In this document: positions 1 to 9,030 of the stretch, piece after piece
How positions within the stretch are numbered: position 1 is the stretch's first letter
Layout of the letters: each line of letters starts with the position of its first letter
Source: JBIYSM02 sp044759095
GTDB taxonomy: Bacteria; Bacillota; Bacilli; Brevibacillales; Brevibacillaceae
Length of the DNA: 64,000 nt
Reading direction: 5' to 3'
Assembly: GCF_044759095.2 (NCBI RefSeq)
Contig: NZ_JBIYSM020000021.1
Span: 4,614 to 68,613 of the forward strand
Made by a program: the position numbers and the translations under genes
Notes under the pieces: generated by a model
Databases searched by the model: none
Seen by the model: the letters and a program-made list of their open reading frames with translations, nothing else
What the model was told of the DNA's origin: nothing

Positions 1-660
1 GTGGGTTTTTGCTTCTGTTGCCCACTTCGGATCCACTTCGACAACTTTTTTGTTAACGGGATAATACGTATAGAAAGCAGTCAGCTCCAGGAAGAACGGA
101 GTCGGGTTTTCCAGAGTGACTTGCAGCGTCTTGTCGTCGAGAGCTTTTACGCCCACGTCATCCATTTTGGCTTCGCCTTTGTTGAACTTCTCACCGTTCT
201 TGATGTAAAAGAGCTGGTATGCGTAGTTGGAAGCGGTTTTTGGATCAAGGGCGCGCTTCCAGGCATATTCGAAGTCGTGAGCCGTTACCGGATCACCGTT
301 GCTCCATTTTGCATCACGAATTTTGAATGTATAAGTTAGGCCATCCGGAGATACTTCCACTTTCTCAGCGGCAGATTCGTGCGGTTTGCCGTCTTCACCG
401 GTACGGGTCAGACCGTCAAAGGTCGCACGAACAATGGCGCCGGAAGTGGAGTCTTCAGCCAGACCTGGGTCAGCTGTAGGAGGTTCGGAGTGCAGGTTCA
501 GTTTCAGTACTTTCGGGCCAGTGTTTTCCGGAGCAGCAGCTTGTTGGTTGTTAGCTGCACCATTGTCAGCAGGTTTCGCCTCATTTGCGCCGCCGCAGCC
601 AGCCAATGCAGCGCCGAGAACAAGAATGGAGCTCATCGCTACAAAAACATTCTTTTTCAT
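1..660 (-). CDS. OppA-family peptide ABC transporter substrate-binding lipoprotein (3' part beyond window)
   Basis: N-terminal part of an extracytoplasmic solute-binding protein family 5 lipoprotein. It should capture oligopeptides outside the membrane for an OppBCDF-type importer, none of which is encoded nearby. The start is the ATG at 658-660, preceded by AAAGGGGGAT. The product begins with a lysine-containing signal peptide and lipobox LAGC, then an Ala/Asn/Gln-rich linker, then the family motif LHSEPPTADPGLAEDSTSG. It is closely similar to the two complete paralogues at 837-2468 and 4482-6134, with the same lipobox and the same WSNGDPVTAHDFEYAWKRAL block. The C-terminal half lies off the left edge. 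Confidence 0.9.
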   Translation of the reverse strand, partial: MKKNVFVAMSSILVLGAALAGCGGANEAKPADNGAANNQQAAAPENTGPKVLKLNLHSEPPTADPGLAEDSTSGAIVRATFDGLTRTGEDGKPHESAAEKVEVSPDGLTYTFKIRDAKWSNGDPVTAHDFEYAWKRALDPKTASNYAYQLFYIKNGEKFNKGEAKMDDVGVKALDDKTLQVTLENPTPFFLELTAFYTYYPVNKKVVEVDPKWATEAKTH

Positions 661-801
661 ATCACTTATCCCCCTTTTCTAAATCTTTTATCAATATACA
701 TCCTTTTATATATAATTTAAACAAGTTTAACGAGATTTAATAAATTTTTATTTATTTATAAAGTTTATAAAATCAAATAAAAAAATCTACAGTTGTCCTG
801 T

Positions 802-830
802 AAAAAAAAAGAAGGGCAATACGCCCTTCG
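802..830 (-). terminator. Intrinsic terminator of the second oppA paralogue
   Basis: Read on the minus strand, a GAAGGGC/GCCCTTC stem with a five-base loop is followed by a run of nine T. It lies just past the TAA at 837-839, so the 837-2468 gene probably ends its own transcript. Confidence 0.85.
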
Positions 831-836
831 TTGCTT

Positions 837-2468
837 TTACTCGATTGTTGCCCATTTCCAGTCGACAAAACCCAGACCGTCGATAATGACCCCTTTGACG
901 TTGTCTTTCTTCACCCACGACAGCGTGTAGAAGTAGATCGGTGCAGCCGGCATTTCCTCCATGAAGAGTTTCTCGGCCTCTGCGAGAATCTGCTTGCGCT
1001 TTTCCGGATCGGTTTCGAGCGCGGATTTGTTCAAGAGCTCCTGATACTGCGGATTCTCCCAGTTGGTATCGTTGTTGCTGCCTTTTTTCTGCTTGAACAG
1101 ATCGAGGAAGTTCACGGCGTCGTTAAAATCGCCCAACCAGCCGGAACGGCCGATCTGGAATTTGCCTTGGTGCAGGTCTTCCAGGTACACCTTCCATTCT
1201 TTGTTCTCCAGTTTCACGTCAATGCCAAACGCCTTTTTCCATTGGTCCTGGATGGCTTCCGCTATTTTCTTGTGGCCCTCGGAGGTGTTGTAGGAAAGCG
1301 TGATTGGCGGCAGCTTGGTGATACCCAGCTCCTTCATGCCTTCCTCCAGCAGCTTTTTCGCCGTTTCCACGTCATTGTCCTTGAAGTACGGTTCGGCAGA
1401 AACAGCCATGGACGGCGGTACGAGTCCCATCGCCGGCTGCTGGTTCGCCTGCGTTACGTTGTCAATGATGGATTGACGGTTGATCGCATAGGCGAACGCT
1501 TTTCGGATTTTCGCGTTGTTGAACGGTGTTTGCTCCGTGTTGAATTTGTACATGTACAGACCGGCAGTCGGCTGCGTAACCATTTGACCGGAGTCTTTCA
1601 GAGCCGGGATGGCATCGGTCGGCAGGGCGCTGAGCGGAGCGCCTGCCCAGTCCAGTTCGCCATTGTCAAACATGGATAGCTCGGTGTTCTCGTCTTCCAC
1701 CATGGAGAATTCGATCTTGTCCAGCTTTACGGCGTCTTTGTCCCAGTAGTTATCGTTTTTCACGAGAACCAGCTTGTTTTTATGCTCCCAGCTTTCCATC
1801 TTGAACGGTCCGTTACCCACGTGGGTTTTCGCGTCGGTCGCCCAGTTTGGATTGGACTCCACCACTTTTTTGTTGACCGGATAGTAGGTGTAGAACGAGG
1901 TCAGCTCCAGGAAGTACGGCGTCGGATTTTCCAGGGTGACCTGCAGGGTTTTCTCATCCAGCGCCTTCACGCCGACATCTCCCGCCTTGGCTTGTCCTTT
2001 GTTAAACTTCTCCGCGTTTTTGATGTAGTACAGCTGATAGGAGTAGTTGGAACCGGTTTTCGGTTCAAGCACGCGCTTCCAGGCATATTCAAAATCCTGG
2101 GCGGTTACCGGATCGCCATTGCTCCACTTTGCATCGCGAAGCTTGAAAGTATAGGTCAGTTGGTCAGGGGAGACTTCAATCTTTTCCGCGATGGATTCAT
2201 GCGGCTTTCCGTCTTCCTGCGTGCGCGTCAAACCGTCAAAGGTAGCGCGGATAATCGCGCCGGAGCTTGCGTCCTCGGCAATACCCGGGTCCGCTGTCGG
2301 CGGCTCGGAGTGCAGGTTTAGTTTCAGCACTTTCGGACCAGTGCTGTCGGAAGAGGTTTGCTGGCTATTTCCTGCAGCGCTGTCTGCCGGCTTGTCGCCT
2401 CCGCAACCAGCCAATGCTGCGCCAAGAACCAAAATCGAGCTCATGGCAACAAAGATGTTTTTTTTCAT
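837..2468 (-). CDS. OppA-family peptide-binding lipoprotein, paralogue 2
   Basis: Complete 543-residue family 5 solute-binding protein for an oligopeptide ABC importer, anchored to the outer face of the membrane by an N-terminal diacylglyceryl cysteine. The start MKKNIFVAMSS was chosen over an upstream in-frame ATG because AAGGGGG sits about eight bases before it and the signal peptide with lipobox LAGC begins there. A Ser/Gln/Thr-rich linker follows, then the conserved SEPPTADPGIAEDASSG and WSNGDPVTAQDFEYAWKRVL motifs. It has its own leader and terminator and no transport subunits beside it, so it may serve a permease encoded elsewhere or act in signalling. The specific peptide cannot be deduced. 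Confidence 0.93.
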   Translation of the reverse strand: MKKNIFVAMSSILVLGAALAGCGGDKPADSAAGNSQQTSSDSTGPKVLKLNLHSEPPTADPGIAEDASSGAIIRATFDGLTRTQEDGKPHESIAEKIEVSPDQLTYTFKLRDAKWSNGDPVTAQDFEYAWKRVLEPKTGSNYSYQLYYIKNAEKFNKGQAKAGDVGVKALDEKTLQVTLENPTPYFLELTSFYTYYPVNKKVVESNPNWATDAKTHVGNGPFKMESWEHKNKLVLVKNDNYWDKDAVKLDKIEFSMVEDENTELSMFDNGELDWAGAPLSALPTDAIPALKDSGQMVTQPTAGLYMYKFNTEQTPFNNAKIRKAFAYAINRQSIIDNVTQANQQPAMGLVPPSMAVSAEPYFKDNDVETAKKLLEEGMKELGITKLPPITLSYNTSEGHKKIAEAIQDQWKKAFGIDVKLENKEWKVYLEDLHQGKFQIGRSGWLGDFNDAVNFLDLFKQKKGSNNDTNWENPQYQELLNKSALETDPEKRKQILAEAEKLFMEEMPAAPIYFYTLSWVKKDNVKGVIIDGLGFVDWKWATIE

Positions 2469-2589
2469 AGGTGGTACCCCCTTGTTTCCTAGCAAAATCC
2501 TTTTACCAATATACTGTTTTTTCAATATAGTTGAAACTATTTTCACCAATTTTAATTTTGTTTTATGTTAACTTAAGTTTGTTTACAAA

Positions 2590-2616
2590 AATAAAAAGCT
2601 TCCATTGGAAGCTTCG
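2590..2616 (-). terminator. Hairpin with T-rich tail (second terminator)
   Basis: On the minus strand AAGCTTCC-AAT-GGAAGCTT is followed by TTTATTTTT. It is the second of two terminator-like hairpins behind the acyl-CoA ligase gene and could serve as a back-up. Confidence 0.6.
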
Positions 2617-2634
2617 AAGATGGGCACGCATAGA

Positions 2635-2672
2635 AGGAAAAAACCAGCGGGTGGTCATTCTCCCGGCTGGTT
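2635..2672 (-). terminator. Intrinsic terminator of the acyl-CoA ligase gene
   Basis: Minus-strand AACCAGC and GCTGGTT arms enclose a GC-rich loop and are followed by TTTTTTCC, starting about 15 bases beyond the TAA of the ligase gene. Confidence 0.75.
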
Positions 2673-2686
2673 CATATGTCGGCAGA

Positions 2687-4315
2687 TTATTTTGTCTCCT
2701 TTTGCACCGTGAAATAATGCTGGAATTGATCCCGCAAGGCCCGTTTCAGGAATTTTCCGACTGAAGTTTTGGGAATCTCGTTCAGGAAGACGACATCATC
2801 CGGCAGCCACCATTTGGCGAACTGGGGAGTCAGGAAAGCGAGCAGCTCTTCTTTGGTAACCTTATCCTTATAGGCCTCTTTTAGCACCACGCAGGCGATC
2901 GGCCGCTCATCCCACTGCGGATGGGGAACCCCGATGCAGGAAGCTTCCAGCACTGCCTCGTGAGCCATGAGGGCGTTTTCAAGATCCACGGAAGAAATCC
3001 ACTCGCCGCCGCTCTTGATCAAATCCTTTGTTCGGTCGACAAGCTTAATGGTTCCTTCCTCGTCAATCGTGGCGACATCGCCTGTATGCAGCCAGCCGTC
3101 TTTAAAAGCGTCTGCGGTACGTTCATCGCGGTAATATTCATCGGCAATCCACGGCCCGCGGACAAGCAGTTCTCCCATTTCCTGTCCGTTCCATTCCACT
3201 TCGCCATTGGGTCCGATTACTTTGACTTCCAGCCCGGGCACGACCATACCCTGCTTGGCGTACAGATCCATTTTTGCTTCAAAAGGCAGCTCCTGCTGAT
3301 AGCTTTTCAATCGGGAAGCGGTGACGAGAGGACTGGTTTCGGTCATCCCATACGCATGCAGAACGGGGAGATTAAATTTTTCGGCAAATGCCTTGATCAG
3401 CCCTCTCGGCGCAGCGGAACCCCCACATACAATGGCTCGCACGCTGCTGGTGTTGTAGCGTCCCCTTTCAAGCTCCTGATACAGACCCAACCAGATGGTT
3501 GGAACGCCGGCTGAGATCGTTACTTTTTCGGACTCCATCATTTCGGCCAGGATCTGTGGCGTGAACCTCGGACCAGGCATCACCTGTGTTGTCCCAAACC
3601 ACGTAGCGGCAAATGGAAGTCCCCAGGCATTCACATGAAACATGGGAACGACCGGCATACATACATCGGACTCGGAAAGACCAAGGGAATCTGCCAGTCC
3701 AATCCCCATGCAATGCAGAACGATGCCGCGATGCGTGTACACAACGCCTTTCGGATTCCCGGTTGTAGCTGACGTGTAGCACATGCCTGCCGGATCATTC
3801 TCCTGAATATCGGCGGGGTATTGATAGTTGGGATCGCCCTCTTGCAGAACTGCTTCATAGGAGTAAAGGGGTTCAAGATTGGAGGCGGGCAGTTCGTCGT
3901 GATCGGTCATGAGGACAAAAGCCTTCACCGTATGGAGATGATCCTTGATGCGCTCGACGAGTGGCAACAGGTCATCGTCAATCAGAAGCACCTGATCCTC
4001 TGCATGATTGATAATATACGCGATGTGTTCAGGGGAAAGACGGATGTTGATCGTGTGCAGCACGGCCCCCATCCCCGGAATGGCAAAATACGCTTCGAGA
4101 TGTCGATGATGGTTCCATGCCAGCGTTCCTACACGATCGCCGCGTTTGACCCCCAGCTTTTCCAGGGCACTCGCCAATCGACGCGTACGTTTGCCAATCT
4201 CTCCATACGTAAAGCGATAAATCCCAGTCGCCGTACGGGAGATTACTTCTTTCTTGGAAAAGTATTTTTCCGCTCTCTCCATCAAAGGCGAAATGGTTAG
4301 CTGCGTATTCATCAT
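2687..4315 (-). CDS. Medium/long-chain fatty acid--CoA ligase (AMP-forming)
   Basis: A 542-residue adenylate-forming enzyme that activates a fatty acid with ATP and then CoA. In order: the P-loop-like motif YTSATTGNPKGVVYTHRG, the substrate-site motif YGMTETSP, GELLVRGPW, the hinge motif TGDVATIDEEGTIKLVDRTKD, and a C-terminal SVGKFLKRALRD holding the catalytic lysine. All key positions are present. The start is the first of two adjacent ATG codons (4313-4315) after AGGAGGGGG; upstream in-frame codons lack a ribosome site. A FadR-like operator lies directly upstream. It is monocistronic, between oppA paralogues 2 and 3. Chain-length preference is not readable; the sequence resembles the AlkK/LcfA-type group. 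Confidence 0.93.
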   Translation of the reverse strand: MMNTQLTISPLMERAEKYFSKKEVISRTATGIYRFTYGEIGKRTRRLASALEKLGVKRGDRVGTLAWNHHRHLEAYFAIPGMGAVLHTINIRLSPEHIAYIINHAEDQVLLIDDDLLPLVERIKDHLHTVKAFVLMTDHDELPASNLEPLYSYEAVLQEGDPNYQYPADIQENDPAGMCYTSATTGNPKGVVYTHRGIVLHCMGIGLADSLGLSESDVCMPVVPMFHVNAWGLPFAATWFGTTQVMPGPRFTPQILAEMMESEKVTISAGVPTIWLGLYQELERGRYNTSSVRAIVCGGSAAPRGLIKAFAEKFNLPVLHAYGMTETSPLVTASRLKSYQQELPFEAKMDLYAKQGMVVPGLEVKVIGPNGEVEWNGQEMGELLVRGPWIADEYYRDERTADAFKDGWLHTGDVATIDEEGTIKLVDRTKDLIKSGGEWISSVDLENALMAHEAVLEASCIGVPHPQWDERPIACVVLKEAYKDKVTKEELLAFLTPQFAKWWLPDDVVFLNEIPKTSVGKFLKRALRDQFQHYFTVQKETK

Positions 4316-4332
4316 ACGACAAAACCCCCTCC

Positions 4333-4350
4333 TGAATGAATATTCACTCA
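4333..4350. promoter_or_regulatory. FadR-type operator of the acyl-CoA ligase gene
   Basis: The 18-base palindrome TGAATGAATATTCACTCA differs at one position from the Bacillus FadR (YsiA) consensus TGAATGANTANTCATTCA. It sits just upstream of the ribosome site, a position suited to repression relieved by long-chain acyl-CoA. FadR itself is not in the window. Confidence 0.75.
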
Positions 4351-4438
4351 AAATTTTCTGAATGTATATGATATTTATACTTCATTAGTATATAAAAATC
4401 CTCCCGTGGTTGATTGATGTTGTGCGTGCATTGACACC

Positions 4439-4470
4439 AAAAAAAGAGGAGCCTCTGCCCCTCTTTCTCT
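4439..4470 (-). terminator. Intrinsic terminator of the third oppA paralogue
   Basis: On the minus strand AGAGG and CCTCT arms around GGCAGAGGCT are followed by seven T. It lies 10-40 bases past the stop of the 4482-6134 gene. Confidence 0.75.
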
Positions 4471-4481
4471 TTTTCCTTGCC

Positions 4482-6134
4482 TTATTCCACTTTCTCCGCC
4501 CACTTGAAGTCGATAAAGCCGAGACCGTCCACTTGAACGCCTTTTACCTTGTCGTTTTGGGCCCATACATCCACATCGTTGAAGATCGGGATGACCGGCA
4601 TCTCATCCATGAAGATCTGTTCCGCTTCAGCGAACAGCGCCTTGCGTTTTTCCGGATCCGTTTCTTTTGCAGATTGGATGATCAGCTCTTTATAACGAGC
4701 GTTTTCCCAATTGGTATCGTTGTTGCCGCCCTTTTTGTCTCTGAACATTTCCATGTAGTTGATCGGGTCGTTGAAATCGGCGTTCCAGCCCAGGCGACCG
4801 ATTTGGAAGTTTCCTGTGTGCAGGTCCTCAAGGTGAACCTTAAACTCCTTGTTTGCCAGTTTCACCTCTACACCGAGCGCTTTCTTCCACTGGTCCTGTA
4901 TGGCTTCTGCAATTTTTTTGTGGCGTTCAACCGTGTTGTAGGAAATGGTGATCGGAGGCAGTTCCTTCAGCCCAGCCTCTTTCATGCCCTCTTCGAGCAG
5001 TTTTTTGGCTGTCTCCACATCGTTGTCCTTGAAGTAACCGTCCGGCTTGACGGCCATGGTTTGCGGCAGCATTCCCATCGCCGGCACTTGACCCGCCTGT
5101 GTAATGTTGTCGACGATCAGTTGACGGTTGACTGCGTAAGCGAACGCTTTACGGATTTTTGCGTTGTTGAACGGCGCTTTCTCGGTGTTGAATTTGAACC
5201 AGTACATGGTCGCCTTCGGATGGATCACCAGTTTGCCGGCATCTTTCAGTGCAGGAATCGCATCGACCGGCAGCCCGCCAAGCGGTTGCCCCGCCCAGTC
5301 CAGCTCACCGTTATCGAACATCGACAACTCTGTATTCTCGTCCTCGATCATGGAAATTTCAATCTTGTCGAGTTTTACCGCGTCTTTATCCCAGTAGTTT
5401 TCGTTTTTCTCGAGAACGACTTTGCTCTTGTGCTCCCAAGCGGTCATCTTGAACGGACCGTTCCCTACGTGGGTAGCTGCTTCCATCGCCCAATTCGGAT
5501 TTGCCTCTACCACCTTCTTGTTGACCGGATAGTAGGTGTAGAAGGAAGTCAGCTCGAGGAAGAACGGCGTCGGATTTTCCAGCTTCACTTCCAGCGTTTT
5601 GTCGTCCAGCGCTTTGACGCCTACTTCGTCTGCCTTTGCTTTTCCTTCGTTGAACTTTTGACCGTTTTTCACGTAGTACAGCTGATATGCGTAGTTGGAT
5701 GCTGTTTTCGGGTCGAGCGCGCGTTTCCAGGCAAATTCAAAATCGTGTGCGGTCACCGGATCCCCATTGGACCATTTGGAATCACGAATCGTGAAGGTAT
5801 ACGTAAGACCATCCTCCGAAACCTTTACATTGGCAGCTACCGAGTTCATCGGCTTCGCGTCTTTGTCCAAGCGAGTGAGACCATCAAACGTCGCTCGGGT
5901 GAGCGCACCGGAGATGTTGTCCTCGGCAAGTCCCGGATCTGCGGTAGACGGTTCGCTGTGGATGTTGATGCGCAGAACCTGTGGAACCTTGTTTTCCGTC
6001 GAAGCTGCCGGTGTATGGGCAGCAGCCTGTTCTGTCTGGTTGGCGGCAGGCTTCGCGTCGTTTCCCCCACAGCCGGCCAGTGCCGCACTCAGGGCGAGAA
6101 CGGAGCTCGCCAGCACAAACACGTTCTTTTTCAT
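4482..6134 (-). CDS. OppA-family peptide-binding lipoprotein, paralogue 3
   Basis: A 550-residue family 5 extracytoplasmic peptide-binding lipoprotein. The start MKKNVFVLASS (ATG 6132-6134) follows AGGGGGAAC; an in-frame start 14 codons earlier has no ribosome site. The lipobox is LAGC, followed by an Ala/Thr-rich linker and then SEPSTADPGLAEDNISG and WSNGDPVTAHDFEFAWKRAL. It is nearly collinear with the paralogue at 837-2468, which suggests tandem duplication, with the acyl-CoA ligase gene now between them. It has its own AT-rich leader and terminator. The weak CodY-like sequence AATTTTATGAATATT at 6230-6244 upstream could reflect amino-acid-responsive control. Confidence 0.93.
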   Translation of the reverse strand: MKKNVFVLASSVLALSAALAGCGGNDAKPAANQTEQAAAHTPAASTENKVPQVLRINIHSEPSTADPGLAEDNISGALTRATFDGLTRLDKDAKPMNSVAANVKVSEDGLTYTFTIRDSKWSNGDPVTAHDFEFAWKRALDPKTASNYAYQLYYVKNGQKFNEGKAKADEVGVKALDDKTLEVKLENPTPFFLELTSFYTYYPVNKKVVEANPNWAMEAATHVGNGPFKMTAWEHKSKVVLEKNENYWDKDAVKLDKIEISMIEDENTELSMFDNGELDWAGQPLGGLPVDAIPALKDAGKLVIHPKATMYWFKFNTEKAPFNNAKIRKAFAYAVNRQLIVDNITQAGQVPAMGMLPQTMAVKPDGYFKDNDVETAKKLLEEGMKEAGLKELPPITISYNTVERHKKIAEAIQDQWKKALGVEVKLANKEFKVHLEDLHTGNFQIGRLGWNADFNDPINYMEMFRDKKGGNNDTNWENARYKELIIQSAKETDPEKRKALFAEAEQIFMDEMPVIPIFNDVDVWAQNDKVKGVQVDGLGFIDFKWAEKVE

Positions 6135-6286
6135 TTGAAAGTTCCCCCTATTTCTATTTTTGAAAAACCTTACCAAAAATATACTTGGTTGCCAGGGGGA
6201 TGAAAATAGGGTTTGTTTAGATTTAATTAAATTTTATGAATATTTTATCATTTGATTAAAAACAATAAACTTTATGGAAAAGTATA

Positions 6287-6322
6287 AAAACCCAACCAGC
6301 TTGTCCAACCGGTTGGGTTTTC
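6287..6322 (-). terminator. Intrinsic terminator of metNIQ
   Basis: Minus-strand AACCCAACC(GG)TT-gacaagc-TGGTTGGGTT hairpin followed by TTTATAC, a few bases past the TAA of metQ. Confidence 0.85.
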
Positions 6323-6334
6323 CATCCTCAATTC

Positions 6335-7186
6335 TTATTCAAATGCCGGCACGACCGCGCCTTGGTACTTCTCTTCAATGAACTTTTTCACTTCCGGTGT
6401 GTTCAGCGCTTTTGCCAGCTTCTGAACCGCTTCGGAATCCTTGTTGTCAGGACGTGCTACCAGGTAGTTTGCATACGGAGAATCCTTGTCTTCAATGAAG
6501 ATCGCGTCTTTGGTCGGTACCAGTTTCGCTTCCAGTGCGTAGTTGGTGTTGATCAGGGCGAGATCTACTTCTTCCAGTACGCGTGGCAGCATGGCAGCTT
6601 CTACTTCTTTAAACTTCACGTTTTTCTTGTTTTCCACAATGTCTTTCACCGTTCCGTTGATGCCTGCGCCTTCTTTCAGCTTGATTACGCCGTTTTTCTC
6701 CAGCAGGGCAAGAGCTCGTCCGAGGTTGGTCGGATCGTTTGGAACCGCGATGGTTGCGCCTTCTGCCAGTTCGTCAACGCTTTTGATTTTTTTGGAGTAC
6801 GCGCCAAACGGCTCGATGTGCACAGGAACTACTTCAACCAGATCCATGTTTTGATCCTTGTTGAACTGCTTCAGGTACGGAATGTGCTGGAAGAAGTTAA
6901 CGTCCATCTGCTTTTCAAATACTTGTACGTTCGGCTGTACGTAATCGGAAAATTCCTTGATTTCCAGATTCACGCCCTGCTCCTTCAGTTTCGGTTGAAT
7001 GAACTTCAGGATTTCCGCGTGCGGAACCGGCATGGTAGCTACTTTCAGGGTTACCTCCTGCTGTGCGCCGCCTTGCGCACCGCCTTCGCCGCCTGCGGAC
7101 GGAGCCGGAGCGGTTTCGCTTTTGCCGCAAGCTGCCAGCGAGAATGCCAATACTGCAGAGAGTACAGATACGATAACCTTTTTCAT
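6335..7186 (-). CDS. metQ: Methionine-binding lipoprotein MetQ
   Basis: A 283-residue NlpA-family lipoprotein that delivers methionine (and D-methionine or derivatives) to the MetNI transporter. The signal peptide ends in lipobox LAAC, followed by a Pro/Ala/Gly-rich linker. Family blocks visible are VATMPVPHAEILKFIQP near residue 50, YVQPNVQVFEKQMDVNFFQH, and IAVPNDPTNLGRALALLEK. The start ATG at 7184-7186 follows AAGGAG. It is the last gene of the metN-metI-metQ unit behind the SAM riboswitch, so expression should fall when S-adenosylmethionine is plentiful. Confidence 0.96.
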   Translation of the reverse strand: MKKVIVSVLSAVLAFSLAACGKSETAPAPSAGGEGGAQGGAQQEVTLKVATMPVPHAEILKFIQPKLKEQGVNLEIKEFSDYVQPNVQVFEKQMDVNFFQHIPYLKQFNKDQNMDLVEVVPVHIEPFGAYSKKIKSVDELAEGATIAVPNDPTNLGRALALLEKNGVIKLKEGAGINGTVKDIVENKKNVKFKEVEAAMLPRVLEEVDLALINTNYALEAKLVPTKDAIFIEDKDSPYANYLVARPDNKDSEAVQKLAKALNTPEVKKFIEEKYQGAVVPAFE

Positions 7187-7234
7187 AAGAAGGTTCTCCT
7201 TTCGGTGGTTAGAGTTTTATATATGGGCAAGATC

Positions 7235-7900
7235 TTACTTTCGGCTGAATCGGAGTACCAACCGGTCTCCGAGCGTCTGCAAGATCTGAACCAGCACAAG
7301 CAGAATAATGACGGTGACAATCATGACGTCTGTCTGGAAACGCTGGTAACCGTAGCGAATCGCCAGGTCACCCAGCCCGCCGCCGCCGATCACACCCGAC
7401 ATGGCCGTATAGGATACAAGCGCCACGGTCGTAATCGTGATGCCGGCGATCAGCCCTGGACGGGATTCTGGCAGGAGCACTCTCCAGATAATCTGCCAGT
7501 TGGATGCCCCCATGGACTGCGCTGCTTCAATCACGCCGCGATCCACTTCACGCAGGGAGGTCTCCACCAGGCGGGCAAAAAACGGGGCCGCGCCGATCAC
7601 GAGCGGCGGAATCGCTCCTCTGACGCCAAGCGACGTGCCGACAAGCTCCTTGGTGACCGGAATCAGGATGATCATCAGGATAATGAACGGCACCGAACGC
7701 AGGACGTTTACAAGAAACGAGGTAACGGAATAAAAGACCCGATTCTCCAACAGCTGTCCTCTGGAGGTAAGAAACAGCAGAATGCCCAGCGGCAGCCCGA
7801 TCAAAACGGTAAAGAGCGTGGAAAATCCAAGCATGGTCAACGTATCGACCGTCGCCAGACCAATCTCTTCCCAATCGACATTCTCCCATGTCAGTTCCAT
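7235..7900 (-). CDS. metI: Methionine ABC transporter permease MetI
   Basis: A 221-residue inner-membrane permease with about five hydrophobic helices. The ABC-permease cytoplasmic loop is seen around VIEAAQSMGASNWQIIWRVL, which docks on MetN. The ATG follows GGAGGTGATTGA, which lies inside the end of metN. The two genes overlap by ten bases, so translation is probably coupled. The length is typical for the family. Confidence 0.96.
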   Translation of the reverse strand: MELTWENVDWEEIGLATVDTLTMLGFSTLFTVLIGLPLGILLFLTSRGQLLENRVFYSVTSFLVNVLRSVPFIILMIILIPVTKELVGTSLGVRGAIPPLVIGAAPFFARLVETSLREVDRGVIEAAQSMGASNWQIIWRVLLPESRPGLIAGITITTVALVSYTAMSGVIGGGGLGDLAIRYGYQRFQTDVMIVTVIILLVLVQILQTLGDRLVLRFSRK

Positions 7901-8913
7901 TCAATCACCTCCACTTCAAGCCCGCGTCGGCGCAGCACGTCAATCGTCTGCCTGCTGCGGTCGTCTTCGCCTTCCAGCTCTACCACCAGCTGGCCGTATG
8001 GCGTATCTTTCATGCGGGAGATTGTTCCCTGCAGGATGTTAAACGAAGTACCTGTCTCCTGCATGGTCCGAAACAGGATTGGCTGGTAGGTTTGCTCACC
8101 AAGGAAGGTGATGCGGATAATGGTCCGGTCACCGGCTGCCTTTTCATGGGCAACCGCTTCCCGCAGCTCTACTGAGTCGGCCACCTGCTCGACGAACTCG
8201 CGGGTCGTCGGATGCTGCGGTTTGAGGAATACGTCAATCACTCTGCCGGACTCCACAATCTTCCCGCCGTCGATGACAGCGACCCGATCACAAATGGAGC
8301 GGATGACATGCATCTCGTGTGTAATCAGCACAACGGTAATCCCCAGTTTCCGGTTGATGTCGCGCAACAGCGCAAGGATCGAATTGGTGGTCTGCGGGTC
8401 AAGCGCGGACGTGGCTTCGTCGCACAGCAGCACCTTTGGATCACTCGCCAGCGCCCTGGCAATCCCGACGCGTTGTTTTTGCCCGCCGGACAATTGTGCC
8501 GGGTACTTGTTGCCGTGATCCTGCAATCCGACCAAAGCGAGCAGCTCTGCCACTTTCCGGTCAATCTCCGCCTTTGGCTTCTTCGCCAGCTTGAGCGGGA
8601 ACGCCACGTTGTCTGCCACGGTTGCCGAAGACAGCAGATTAAAATGCTGAAAAATCATTCCGATCTGCCGGCGCTGCTCCTGCAGCTTCCGGTCGTCCAG
8701 TTTCGTCAGGTCAATCCCGTCCACGACAACCTTCCCCGACGTAGGCCGTTCCAGTAGATTGATGCAGCGGATCAGCGTGCTTTTTCCTGCACCGGAATGG
8801 CCGATAATCCCGAAAATTTCGCCCTTCTCTATGGTGAAGTCGATTCCGCGCAGGGCAGGAACCGTTTTTCCGTTTACAATATAGTCCTTGTGAAGATTTT
8901 GCAGTTGAATCAT
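7891..8913 (-). CDS. metN: Methionine ABC transporter ATP-binding protein MetN
   Basis: A 340-residue ATPase that powers methionine import. Walker A GHSGAGKST, signature LSGGQKQRVGIARAL, Walker B VLLCDEATSALD and the switch histidine in VLITHEMHVI are all intact. The C-terminal part from about residue 265 is the NIL domain that binds methionine and gives feedback inhibition in characterised MetN proteins. The start at 8911-8913 follows GGGAGGTGA. It is the first gene of the operon, after the SAM-I riboswitch and its terminator. Confidence 0.97.
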   Translation of the reverse strand: MIQLQNLHKDYIVNGKTVPALRGIDFTIEKGEIFGIIGHSGAGKSTLIRCINLLERPTSGKVVVDGIDLTKLDDRKLQEQRRQIGMIFQHFNLLSSATVADNVAFPLKLAKKPKAEIDRKVAELLALVGLQDHGNKYPAQLSGGQKQRVGIARALASDPKVLLCDEATSALDPQTTNSILALLRDINRKLGITVVLITHEMHVIRSICDRVAVIDGGKIVESGRVIDVFLKPQHPTTREFVEQVADSVELREAVAHEKAAGDRTIIRITFLGEQTYQPILFRTMQETGTSFNILQGTISRMKDTPYGQLVVELEGEDDRSRQTIDVLRRRGLEVEVIEWN

Positions 8914-8982
8914 CCCGGCTCACCTCCCAATTTACCCACTCGGCGGTAGCTTACGCTGTGCCGAGCGGGGCCCCGTTGTAAA

Positions 8983-9017
8983 GCAAAACCCCTTTTTCAC
9001 AAAATGAAAAAGGGGTT
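8983..9017 (-). terminator. Riboswitch expression-platform terminator of metNIQ
   Basis: Minus-strand AACCCCTTTTTCA and TGAAAAAGGGGTT arms followed by TTGCTTT. It lies between the SAM aptamer and metN, the arrangement of a transcription-attenuating S-box. Confidence 0.9.
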
Positions 9018-9030
9018 GTATGTTTACATC

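Noticed and set aside
4410..6203. A 597-codon plus-strand frame opposite the third oppA paralogue
   Set aside because: It lacks a ribosome site and recognisable domains; the minus strand encodes a clear lipoprotein with lipobox and family motifs.
6230..6244. CodY box upstream of the third oppA gene
   Set aside because: Several mismatches in an AT-rich region; kept only as a remark, not as a feature.
6362..8089. A 575-codon plus-strand frame opposite metQ and metI
   Set aside because: It is the codon-bias shadow of the methionine transporter genes, with no motif of its own.
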